From contig JAZKJV010006056.1 of NCBI GenBank assembly GCA_037367405.1, positions 104,501 to 168,500 of the forward strand: a stretch of DNA of 64,000 nt, given 5' to 3'. The DNA comes from Ottelia alismoides (lineage: Eukaryota; Streptophyta; Magnoliopsida; Alismatales; Hydrocharitaceae). Of this stretch, positions 49,701 through 61,700 are shown in pieces (positions within the stretch are counted from its first letter, which is position 1; every line of letters starts with the position of its first letter). The notes below the pieces were generated by a model that was not told the origin of the DNA, searched no databases, and saw nothing but the letters and a program-made list of their open reading frames with translations. A program made the position numbers and the translations under genes.

Positions 49701-52700
49701 ACCAAGGCATTACTTCGAGGCCCATTCCAGAAGTGTGCGTCCAAGCTGAGCATGATTGATATCTATACTCCATCTTGAGGGGGAGTGTTGACGCATATAG
49801 AGTAGTGCCTGTATCCCTTCGTTATTTATATTTTCAATTGTATGCTTTATGTAATTTACCCATAGGCTACTCTCCTATATAAGAGAGCCTAGGGCTTATG
49901 GAATAAAGAGGTTGCTCATTTTTCCCAACAAACCCAAAGTTGGAGATTGTTTAGGTGAATTTCTTTTAAAAGATATAACAGATTATATCCTACAAAATTG
50001 GACCTCATGTAATGCTATATCAACCCCTTGTTTGGAATATACATGGGAGTTAAAGTATCAGCAAGGAGCATGTTACCTTTTATTGAGAGACTTAAGCGTG
50101 CTTAGATTTTCCTTAAGAACATCTCATAATGCGATTCCAAGAAATTGTCCCTTCATTGAGGGATGATAATCCATCAAATCAAGTTGCAGAGTCAAATCAT
50201 GTTGCAACAATAGGATGTACTTTTGAATGGCCCTCGCAAGGCTCCAAGTACTGTAACATGGTTGGAATCCCAAACATTGGAACTTCTAACATGTGATAGC
50301 GTTAGTTCTGCCACTAACCAACCTTCCCATCGCGTGAGAATGTAGACTTGTACGCTCAAGAATCACACCGCTTGATTGTTTAACCACCACGCAAGCACAC
50401 AAAAGGACACACGAACACGCACTAAAAATTTTCTATTATTAGCAAGGAGACTCACTATGAAGTTGGTGGGAAGAATGAGCACACATTTCTCCTTATATAC
50501 ATAAGCTGGGAATACAAGGGGATATCTCATTATTACATGTACATCAATTACAATACTTTCCGTCTTTTATGCAGACCCTTCGTGTTTTGCAATGACTCTT
50601 TATATGCATTGTCCTTTCGTCTCCCCCGTAGTCCCTTCGCCTTCTTCAACTGATGACAGATGGGTCTCGCGCTTCAACGTAAGCAGTTGCAGCTCTCTGC
50701 TTGTAACTTCACAAGTGCCACCAAATACTTGGGTTGTGCCAAAAGAGAGACCACTGCATCTGTGCCTTCTTGTGGTAACCATCCGCAGATTAGGGAGAAG
50801 TCCTCCAGAACTTCATCATGTGTCCACCTAACCACATGGGGGTGCAAAGACCTCTCTCGCACACAAATCCCGGCCCTGGAACTTAAGGGTGTTATGGATA
50901 GATACCTGGGATAGGCCTGCACACTTGATAGGATACGAGAGTATCCCCTTTTAATTAAATAGATGTATGTATTGAAATCTAAGAATGCGGAAACGGTTTG
51001 ATAAACATAGTATAAACGTAAAGAAATAAGAAACATGAACATTAGGATTTACGTGAAACCCTACTCCCTACGGAGCAGGATGAAATCACGGGAGAAGGCC
51101 TCAAAGAGCCATATGTGTCTATTGTATTTCTTAGTTCCACTGTTGCAAAAGTCGGCCGACTAGGCCGACTAGTCGGCCCGACTATGCGACTCGGAGGGGT
51201 GCCCGATTTGAATAGAGATAATCGGGCTCTAGTCGGGCCTAGCCTCTTAGTCGGGCGCTTAGGCGGAGTAATCGGCCGTGTAGTCGGGCAATTTTTACAT
51301 AAGGTTTTCGAGCTGGGGCCGGGTTTTGTAAATAATAGGGTTACTGTTAGACAGTAACCCTTCACGCAAGACAACCATTTCGACTCCCACCCCCGCGTGT
51401 GCGATACCAGAGCTTCCCAGCCTCGCCGCCTCGCCGGTGCGCCCCCTCGCCGGTGCCGCCCCCAGTGCCTCGCCGCTCCCAGCCTCGCCGCCTCGCCGCC
51501 TCCGGTGCTGCGCCCTCGTTCTCGGCTCCAGCAGGTAAAACCTTAAAGGTTAGGGTTTTTTTTTTGCTTTTATTTTCCTCTTGTTTTTAAGTTGATATGT
51601 TAATATGTTATTGTTAGCAAACAACAATGTTAGGTTATGTATGTTATTGCTTAGATTTTCTTAGGTTGAAGTGGTACTTAGATGTTTTTATGTCAATGTT
51701 ATTGTTAGCAAATAAGATCAATGTTATTGTTGTACTTAGATGTTTTTATGTCAAGGTTTTCTTCAAATTTTTTTGTTTTTGCTTAGGTTGATCTTAGATG
51801 TTAATGTGTTATTGCTTAGATTTTCTTAGGTTGATGTTGTACTTAGATGTTTTTATGTCAATGTTATTGCTAGCAAATAAGATAAATGTTATTGTTGTAC
51901 CTAGATGCTTTTATGTCAAGGTTTTCTTCAAAAATTTTTGTTTTTTCTTAGGTTGATCTTACATGTTAATAACATGTTATTGCTTAGATTTGCTTAAGAT
52001 GATCTTAGATTTTATTGTTAGGATATATTTTCTCTTCTAAGTTTGGTTAGCTTTGTGTTTGATAATTAGTAATTTGTGAGTTTCTGACTATGTAGATGGA
52101 TACACCTCCCGCGAACGTCGCTTCTGGTAGCGACTCGTCTTTTTACGTGCCACCGGGATCAACTGATCCTGCATGGCAATATGGCTATCTTTCGAACCGT
52201 ATAGATCCGAATACAGTTACTTGCAGATTGTGCAAGAAGGTTATCAAGGGAGGTGTGTATCGGTTCAAGCAACATCTAGCACACCGTAGAGGAAACGTGG
52301 CTGCATGTCCCAAGGTGGATGAAGATACGAAGAAGAAGATGATCGCATATCTTGATGATGTTGCAAGGAAGAAGAGCCAGAAAGCCGCTGATGTTCAGGA
52401 GCTGAGAGAGGATGTTGATATCACTGGAGATGCGGGTTCGGTGAAGAGATCACGACTATCCGACTCGTTGGAGCAGAATGTCGCATTGGAAGGACCATCA
52501 CGTCAGATGACCATAAAAGATGCATTCTCCAAAGAGCATCGTGATAGGGTCACCCCGTATATAGCCAACTGGGCATATACATCGGCGATTCCTTTTAATG
52601 CACTGACGACGAAGCCATTCATGCAGATGGTGGAGGCGATTGGGAAGTATGGGCCTGGACTAAAGACTCCGACGAGGTATGAGCTTAGTGGTCCACTTCT

Positions 52701-55700
52701 GAAGGATGCGGTGAAGAAAATGCACGATGACTTGCAATGTCATCGTGATACGTGGAAGTCGACAGGATGCTCTTTGATGACTGATGCATGGACAGACATG
52801 CGTGGAAGAAGCATCATCAATTTTTGTGTTAATTGCACCTTGGGGACTTCATTTTTGAAGTCCATTGATGCCTCAAATGAGGCACACACTGCGGATTACA
52901 TCTTCAAGCTGGTGGATGAGTATCTTAATTAAGTGGGCATAGATAATGTGGTTCAGATTGTGGCGGATAATGCATCTGCCAATGTAGCAGCGGGAAGATT
53001 GCTGCTCACCAAATATCCACGGATTTGGTGGACTCCATGCGCTGCGCACTCCCTTGATCTTGCTTTGGAGGAGATAAGCAAAGAGACGAAGGTGAGGAGT
53101 GCAATCACAAAGGCAAAGAAGCTTACGGTGTTTATATACTCTCACACCAAAACTCTAAGCTTGATGCGTAAGTTCACCAACAAGAGAGACATTGCAAGGC
53201 CTGGTCAAACAAGATTTGCAACCACTTTTCTTACTCTTGAGAGCCTGAATGAGAAGAAAGACAAGCTTAGATTGATGTTTTCCTCAGAAGAGTGGAGAAA
53301 TTGCAAATGGTACAAGGCCAAGAGGGGAGAAGCAGCGAGTTCTATTGTTTTCAGCCTTACATTTTGGAATCACGTTGCACACGCCGTCCGAGTTTTCACT
53401 CCATTGGTTCGTTTATTGTGTGTTGTTGACGCAGATCGACGTCCATCTATGGGTTTTGTGTACGGAGGGCTTGAAGAGGCCAAACGAGAGATAGTTGCAT
53501 CATTCAATGGCGTGGAGTCATCTTACAAATTTTTTGTGGATGCTGTTACCTCCAAGACCAAAGGGAGGCTCGATACTCCATTGCATCTAGCGGCTTATTA
53601 CTTGAACCCATTTTTCTTCTACACCGAGTCTCGTGGTGATCCGGATGTTGTGGTGAGGAGAGGGTTTAAGGAGTGCATGGAAAGATTTTATCCAGATTTG
53701 GATGTACAAGATGCAATTACCAGGGACGAGCTTCTAGCATACAGACTTGGTCGCGGTGATTTTGGCAAGCCTTTAGCTGTGAGACAGAGGATGACAAATG
53801 ACAACAATTATGACCCAGATATTTCATGCTGGACAATTCTCTCTTTAGCAATATTATATTATATTTATATTGATGAATTCTCTATTTAAATAGCTAACTG
53901 GTGGCATAATCATGGAGATGACACGCCTCATTTGAAAGCCATGGCCATCAAGATCTTGAGCTTGACGTCTTCATCCTCCGGATGTGAGCGTAACTGGAGT
54001 ACCTTTGACTCGGTAATGACTCCATTCCATCGACCAAATTTGGTTACTAATAGTAAAGTATAACGTGGTAATTGATATAAATTTAAAATTTGAATTTTGA
54101 TGTTCAGATCCATACCAAGAAGAGGAACAGATTGGAGACGAAGAAGCTGAATGATCTTGTGTATGTTCGTTTCAATTCGAACTTGCGGGAACGTCGAGTT
54201 GAAAAAGAAAAAGATCCTCTCTCATCTCGTTATCGTGCATACATGGCTGAATGGACTGGAGGTATCGATGCTCATGATGAGGAGATTTTTCCAGGTTCCG
54301 GATTGACATGGAGTGCTGTAGCACATGCTAGTGGTGCTGAAGAGAATTTGGAACCGAGAAGGAGCCAACGAGTTGACCGTAGCAAGGGAGCTTCATCTTC
54401 GAGCTCCAATGCTACATCGATGAATGAGAACGAGGAGTTATATCTTGATGATATAGAAGAAGTAGTAGAAGAAGAAGATGATGATGACGACGACGAAGAA
54501 GAAGAAGAGGAGATGGACTTGGATAATGACATTGAGGATTGATTCGATTCACATGTTGTAGTATTTTTTTGGACATGTTTTATGTGCTTTTGAATATTTC
54601 CTATTTGTAGTATTTTTTGGACATGTTGTATGTGCTTTTGAACATTTCCTACTTGTAGGATTTTTTTGGACATGTTGTATGTGCTTTTGAACATTTGCTA
54701 GTATTATGTACCAAATATTTTGAATGTTTGATCTTAACTTCCTTCATTTTTCCTTCTCTTGATGTAATTTCTTAAGCTCTTGAAAATATTAAATTTGTTA
54801 AAATTATGAAGATAAATGATAGTATATATATTAAAATTTGATTTATATATTAAAAATAATTAAAAAATTCAAAACCGACTAATGCCCGACTAAATCCGTT
54901 TACTCTCCCGACTGCCGATTAATCCTTAGTCAGTGACCTTGCCGACCGAGTACCGACTGCCGACTTCTGCAACCTTGCTTAGTTCTTACTGAGTACAGGA
55001 GGTGTGGGCTCCTTATATAGCTCCACAGACAGACCAGAGTCCCGCAGTTAGTAGATGTGGGAGAAGGATTAAACATGAGTGGGTGGTAATTGGATCCTGG
55101 CGAGATCCAATTACCACTCTATTACATTCTCCAACACTCCCCTCAAGCCGGAACTGAGAAAGCTGTAGCCTGCAACCAAAAGAAAAGGTATACATCACAT
55201 CTTCACATAGTATATCACAAGAAGAATATGCCCTTTGCTGGTAGAAGACCGCGCTCGAGGACGGGTCTGTGGCTTTCAGGAGACCAGAACATATCTCTGC
55301 CATGCCTGTAGAGTCACTACGATACCAGGTTACTGGAACTTATCTCAGTCGTGCCTGGAGAAGAGTCACAATAGAAGAAGTCCAGCGCGGAGTTCTAATC
55401 AGGTTGTAAATAAAGAAGTATACGCCCTGAAAAAGAAGTCGATGCTCGGTGAAGACAGATGATCTGCAGAAATCTGGATTGTGTCGGTCTGTCAGTCGTG
55501 CAGAAGTCCCGAAGAATCTATATTTGACTCTCCCTTTCTCCCATACTTGATAGAATAAGAGCATGGATCAAGTTTGGAAATATAAAAAAACATGCAATTT
55601 TTTTTTCACAAATCATCAATTTTTTGTAGCCATTTTTAATTTTTGGCTATTCTTTTCTTCTTTTCTTTTCCTTCTTTTTTTTTAAAATGTTGATTTTTAT

Positions 55701-58700
55701 GGCTTTTCCTCTTCTCTCATTTTTTACAATTTTTTAACTTGCGTACGCCTTTTTCTCTTTTTTGTACGTGCCTTTTACAAAAGAAATTCTCATTTTTTCG
55801 AAACTCATCCCAATTTTGGGCCCATATATATATATATCATTTTTTAAACTTTTAGCCCACTTGAACCCAACAACAACACGTCTCCTTTTTTCCCCAAAGA
55901 GCAGCCCACACGAAGCTTTCTATTTAGGGTTCCCACAAGAACCCCTCTCAAAGAACGCTGCCCCTCGAAAGTGATGGAGGGGCTCTTTGCTGCTGATAGT
56001 CAGTAAATCGGGGAGGCGGAGCTGCGCGTCGCCTGGGCTTGAAGAGGTCAGAGCCTGATGCGTCACCCGGAGACGACCTCCCCTGGAGGTTTCGTGCGCG
56101 ACGAGGAGGCGCAGCCTGAGATCGATGAGGCTCTGCCTACTGCTGATTTCGTGCCGCCCGGGAGAAAGAGCTAGGGTTTGTCGCCTAGATTCATGCAGCG
56201 GCTCGAGGGCGCGATGCGGCCTCGTGGCACGCTATGGAGCCTTGAGAAGCTCGCTTGGGGGGGTTCAAGACAGGGAGTGGGTTCCGCCGCCGCATGGTGG
56301 GTTGAAGACAGGTAGCCCTTTGGAGAAGGGGATCCATCGCCGACAGGGAGATGCTGCATGTAGATGGAGCCCTTGCGGCGACCCCGATGGAAAAGAAGCC
56401 TCCGCTTGGGAGGTCTGCTTGGAAGATGTGGCTGGAGCAGGAGCGGACCAGAGGAGGTGCGCTGCGGGCGATCGGCAATGGAGCACCACCATGATCGCTG
56501 GAGGGCTGGAGGGTTGTTTGCGAGAAGGAAGAGTGGGATCTCGGTTGGAAGAAGTTGCGTGCAACACATGAGGAGAAGTTGCCAGGAGAGGGAGGGAAGC
56601 CGAGTGGCCGCATACACAACCTGGAGTTGACTGCTGGGGCTGGGAATCGCGGCCAGGAGATGGGCATGACTGGAGGTGTCGTATGGAGGGTCTGGTGCAT
56701 GAAGGCGCTGGCTAGAGCTCGGTGGCTGGTGGCGGTGTTGAGATACCATGAGAGATCTGTGCTGCCAGGAGGGCCTCCGCTTGGAGTGCGAAGAAAGAGG
56801 AGGCACAATCTCCCTCGATGGAGGTGCGTCGCCTGGAGCTTCATCGAAAGGAAGATGCAATGGCTGTATGCCAGAACTCGCTAGAACTTGCTGGTCGAGA
56901 TAGGGTTTCCAACGAAGCCCTTCAAGAACAACTAGGGTTTCAGAAAACCCTAGATGTTGAGATTCAAACTTGAATCTCAAACAACCACGGACATAAGCAT
57001 GAATTGATCTTCCACAAATTTGTGGTGGCAGAAAATCAGGGATTCGGAAAACCCTAAAAACTGAAACTCGAACTAGATCGATTTTGAACAATGAAAAAAA
57101 CAATCTTCAAGAATAAATCGTCAAAATCAATCAAGAACGACTTGCTCTGATACCATGTTGAAATCTAAGAATGCTGAAGTGATTTGATAAACAGAGCATA
57201 AACATAAAGAAATAAGAAATATGAACATCGGGATTTACGTGGAACCCTACTCCCTAAGTAGCGGGATGAAACCACGAGATAAGGCCTCAAAGGGCCATAT
57301 GTGTATATTGTATTTCTCACTGAGTACATGAGGTGTGGTTCTCCTTTTATAACCTCACAGACAGACCAGAGTCCCACAGTTAGTATATGTGGGACTAAAC
57401 ATTAGTGGGTGGTAATTGGATCCTGGAGAGATCCAATTACCACTGTTACATTCTCCAACAATATGTGCACAATTGGACTATATAGATATTCCAGTTTCAA
57501 TCAAATAATGAATAGTAATGATGTTTCAAATACAAAGATTTAGAAGTCTGGAGTTGGCCTTTTCAATACGGTGGCTTACAAGTCTGAAGTATGAAGTTCA
57601 CTTTTCAAATAATAACTGAAGTCTTAGAAGTCCGAAGTTCATTTTCAAATAAAAACTGAAGGCTTTGAAGTCCGAAGTTCATTTTTCAAATAATAACTTA
57701 TTATATACGAGTCTGTTACATATGAAAAACTAAAGTAGTTGGCATCCATCCATCCATCCATCAGAACATGGTGGTATATGTGGGGAACACCAATTAGAGT
57801 TAGTTTGATTGTAGGTGGGACTTGGTGGGTAATTTTTTTAAATAGATACAATTTATTTTCGTCTTACAAAATCATCAACTAAGGGAAATCTTCAGGAATT
57901 TCTATTTAGGAATTTTTTATTACCATATATCAGTTACACATTCTCTTGTTTTTGTTTTTCCACTAATAATCTAATACTCATAGATCCACAAGTTGATGCC
58001 ATCTAAGTAATAGTGGCTCCACCCATCTGCAATGCATGGAAATAGGATCCAGCTGAACTCCTTTTCTAGGCCCCCTATAATCTAGTCCCAGAATGACTAG
58101 TTCAACGCCCTTTGTTCCTTTCCTGACTCTGCTGCAGTTCTACCTTGCTTGCGAGCGTAGACGATCGAGTCTAAGGTCTTAGCCGGCCTACCTCATCCCT
58201 GTCGGTCGAGCCGACTACGTCATTCTAGTCCCTTGCGTCATATATAAGTAGCGCTGGTCGTGTACTTGAGTTGAGGTGAGGAGTTCTGTCGTGAAGATCT
58301 TTTGTGGCAAGGGGGGATAAGCAAAAGCTGTGCTTACTGTGAATCTGCCTCGTAGCCTGAGAAGCGGAAAGAGTTCATAGAATCAATCCCTTCACCCGGA
58401 AGAATGAATAGGCACAGTACAAGTTACGAAGTCAAGGAAGAAAGTAGCCAATGTGATTTCTAGCTCGTCTTCCTGGATCTATGGAGATTATAGAAGATAG
58501 AAGAAATGCGGGAGCATATCAGAGATAAATGATAAACAATAGAGAACACGGGATTTTAACGTGGAACTTACTCCCTAAGGAGCAAGATGAAACCACAGGA
58601 GAACGCCTCAAAGGGTCATATGTTGCATTCAACTTTCTCACTGGATACATGGGGTCTGGGGCTTTTCATATAGCCTCCACAGACCCTCCAAGTCCCACAA

Positions 58701-61700
58701 CTAGTAGATGTGGGACTAAACTCTGGATGTGGTAAATGGATCGTGGAATGATCCATTTACTCATCTTACATGATAATGATGTATACTCTAACACTCCCCC
58801 TTAAGCAGCATGCAATGCTCAGCTTGGACAAACAAAAAGAAATCTCAAATCACAATACAAGGCACTACATACAATATCAACTCAAGTGCGCACAACTGTC
58901 GGCTGCTGTCGAGGACGTTGCTTCTCATGCCATGCAGAGGAGGACGGACATATTGTAGTGTGAGTCAAACTGAATCTTCTCGTCGGTGTGCATGTTCTCT
59001 GTACTGCACATGTCAGAGTCACTGAAATTGTAAATGAGTCTCTACCTGGAGAACTCTAGCCCACCACATGTAGAAGACTGGATCATGTGGACAATTGCTC
59101 CATCTATGAAGGGCCGAACTGAAAAGCCGTGGAGACATCATCGTCGGAGTCCATAGTCGCTAGAGAACGGAGTCTGAAAAAGTCTCCTCATCGGAGAATT
59201 GGATCTCTTCCATACTGGCTCAGAGAATGGGATTTCTACTCTGGAGTTCCTATGAAATCACATGAAAACCCTAGCCCGCATGGCACAGGGAATGAGATTC
59301 TACTCTGGAGTCCCTATGGAACACATGAAAACTCTGACTAAAATAAAAGATGGGCACCACAAACAAATGATGTCAAATATGTGCACATTTGAAAAGGAGT
59401 CTTTCTTTGGAGAACTCGAAGAAAATGGATCACTCAACTATGGAGTGCCTCGAACTTGGACTTTGAACCAATCTGCAAAGTCTGTAACTGAACTGTAGAG
59501 TCTGAAAATCTGTCATCTGGACTGGAAAATCTGAATATGAAATCTGTCTGTGGAAGTCTACACAATACTCCTCCTTTCTCCCATACTTGTCAGAAATCAA
59601 TGGCATCAACAAAGTTGGGAGAAGACAAGAGAATGAGGAAAGAAAACATCACAAATGCTGACCTTTTTTTTCCTCGGCTTCTCTTTTTTTAAATGATTTT
59701 TTCCGACTATTTCATTTTCATTTTTAATAACCTTCACATTTTTTCTTAAATAAACGTTCCTATCATTTTTACGGCTTTTTCTTTTTTTGTTGAATCAAAA
59801 TTTTCTCGTACGGATTTTTTTGTTTGCCTCTTTTTTTTAACTTGGACCGACTGCAGCAGAGCCTCCTTCCTTCTTTCCTTTTTTTCAACCCCTCTTTTCC
59901 TTTTGGCTTTTGCCCACTTGGGCTCTTACAATAGAAACACACAATTTTTTAAACACAGGAGCCCAACCCTATCTAGGGCTCCCCTCACGGAAACCCATTA
60001 AACTAAGGGGATCGACCCTAACCCAATCTCATGGTGCATGACATAGGGTTCCTCGAGCCCTCTTGCTGTCGCTGCTCGAGGAGACTCCGGGAGGGAGAAG
60101 CTGTGCTTGCTGTGCTTCTTGGAACCCTAATATTATGGTTCCTAGGATGGAACCCTAATATTTCTTGGCACCAAAAAAATGTCCTTGAAGCTGTCCTTGC
60201 TCGAATCTCATGTTGGAGATGCTGAAATTAGGATTCAAGAATATGAACCCTAGAACTGAATCTGGAACAATGACAACACATGGCAGCCTCATTTCCGTGG
60301 ATAATTCGGGTTCTAGAATGAAACACTAGAATTTCTTGAATATGAGCAAATCTTGAAATATATGAACAAATAATCTTCAAGAATGAACAATCGAATCTTG
60401 GAAGCAAAGAACATAAAAATAATCCTCGAGAATCGAACCTGCTCTGATACCATGTTAGAAAAATAAGAAACGCGGAAGCGTATCAGATATAAATGATAAA
60501 CAATAGAGAACACGGGATTTCAACGTGACTCTGGATGTGGTAAATGGATCTTGGAAGGATCTTTTTACCCATCTTATATGATAATGACGCATACTCTAAC
60601 ACTAAGCATTATCATATATGCCAAAAGTAACGTCCAGAAGCAGCTCCAGACTGTAATAATAGGACCCGATCCAAGAAGGTCAATTAATAATGCTACAAAT
60701 AAGAGGATTTAGACAATAGTCAGACTCCAATATCCAGACAATTCGTATGTATGTATGAAAATGGGGGAAGGATAGTCTCAGCGGGTGGTCGAGGGTGGAA
60801 AGGTGGCGAACTCATAATTGCATCCTGGGGAAACCTAACATGCAAAGTGCGAATGATTTTTTTTAAAGAAATGATCAAGGAGTCAATTTTTGGAGCAACC
60901 TGGTGCATGCTGTAAATATCCGGCCCTAGTCTTTACACATGCTATGGACTCATTTATGGCATCTCTCTTGTCTACACAGAATGATGATGAGAATGAGAAC
61001 TGCTACAAGATGTGAGTGAAAAACAACAGAACCCAATTTGAGGGAAGGGACTGACATTTTTAACAAGATCTTCCATTGTGCCTTGCTATTTTTTGGATCT
61101 ATATTCACAACAATGCGGTTAGTTGCAGAAATCAGCTCAAGCACCCAGCATACAATATTTATATGGAAGCCTCTTCTACGAGAGTGATGAGACCTAACAA
61201 TCTCTCACAGGCTGCAAAATTCACTTTGTTATAAAAAAGACGGGACATACAATTTATATATAGGGAGATTAAATGGAACCACATTTTGCATGTTATCATG
61301 TTACATCATTCAACAAGAATTTTGATGTAATGTCTTGAGCCTAAACTGAAGTTGGTATCGAGGGAAATTTGACCATAAACAACTTGTTGGGTTTTGTGGA
61401 CGTGTTGCCAGCCACTTTAAATGCTTAAACACGAGTTGTCCTCTACAATTGTCAAGTAGCCATCAGCAATTGTCAAGTAGCCATCAGCCATCTTATAACC
61501 ACACCAACTTCTTGCGAGTATTACATGCAGGGCTATGATTGGGGATTCTACAATTGTCCTTAGTTATATTTGCAACATACTCAATGCAATACGATGTCAT
61601 GTATCCCCTCGTAATGGTGAAGGTGCTTTTGGACAACTCTTTGGAGGCGATTCCACCACTCGGATTCTTTTCACGGTTAGAGTCCACTCTGACATCATTT

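Larger units (their letters stand above)
40394..49778 (+). pseudogene. Copia B gag-pol remnant, split and inactivated
   Basis: Gag starts at 40394 (MSESKADIPS) and is open to 41170, but one base is missing in the zinc knuckle (about 41,124). Protease (MDSGATHHL) and the start of integrase are in the next frame. A second shift near 41,850, reversed near 42,020, scrambles the zinc-binding part of integrase. A stop (TAA, 42226-42228) follows GIVH. The second integrase catalytic Asp is lost (SGNALEL where element C has TDNALEF). Reverse transcriptase (42,382-43,801) keeps YVDDILITGDD. Element C then interrupts the frame, and the RNase H part resumes at 48,975-49,778 with DADYAGCPKDRKS. It cannot make a working polyprotein. 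Confidence 0.92.
39677..49930 (+). mobile_element. Degenerate Copia element B, interrupted by element C
   Basis: LTRs of 145 bp (39,677-39,821 and 49,786-49,930) start TGTTGACGCATATAG and end TTTCCCAACA. The PBS TGGTATCAGAGC follows the first LTR and TTGAGGGGGAG precedes the second. A perfect AACCC duplication flanks the element (39672-39676, 49931-49935). I count three differences between the LTRs. Element C and its duplication account for 5,171 bp, leaving a native length of about 5.08 kb. The order gag-protease-integrase-RT-RNase H is that of Copia. Confidence 0.95.
51138..54977 (+). mobile_element. hAT transposon, 3.84 kb, nearly intact
   Basis: The left end CACTGTTGCAAAAGTCGGC pairs with the reverse complement of the right end, CAAGGTTGCAGAAGTCGGC, at 16 of 19 positions. 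A perfect 8-bp duplication CTTAGTTC flanks it (51130-51137, 54978-54985). Both subterminal regions are dense in GCCGACTA/TAGTCGGG motifs. It encodes a BED-finger, DUF659-type transposase. It is inserted in the 3' LTR of element D. Confidence 0.95.
50970..57460 (-). mobile_element. Small non-autonomous Copia-type LTR element D with hAT insertion
   Basis: Two LTRs face the minus strand. The 5' LTR is at 57,156-57,460. The 3' LTR is at 50,970-55,136 and is split by the hAT element. The PBS reads GCTCTGATACCA on the plus strand (57144-57155) and the polypurine tract lies at 55,137 (CTCCCCTCAAG). Flanking 5-mers GTATG (50965-50969) and ATATG (57461-57465) match at 4 of 5. The 2.0-kb interior holds GC-rich sequence with several overlapping open frames but no retroviral domain, and a T-rich tract (A-rich in sense) near 55,590-55,890. 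LTR motifs are shared with A and E. Confidence 0.88.

Noticed and set aside
56171..57103. 310-residue minus-strand open frame inside element D, as a gene
   Set aside because: The region is GC-rich with long open frames in other frames and on both strands. The peptide is Pro/Ser/Arg-rich without any family motif and starts at the PBS-proximal leader.
58200..58280. Promoter of a separate gene (CATATATAAGTAG)
   Set aside because: A TATA-like motif exists, but no coding sequence follows; the next feature is the 3' LTR of E on the other strand. It may be a transposon remnant.
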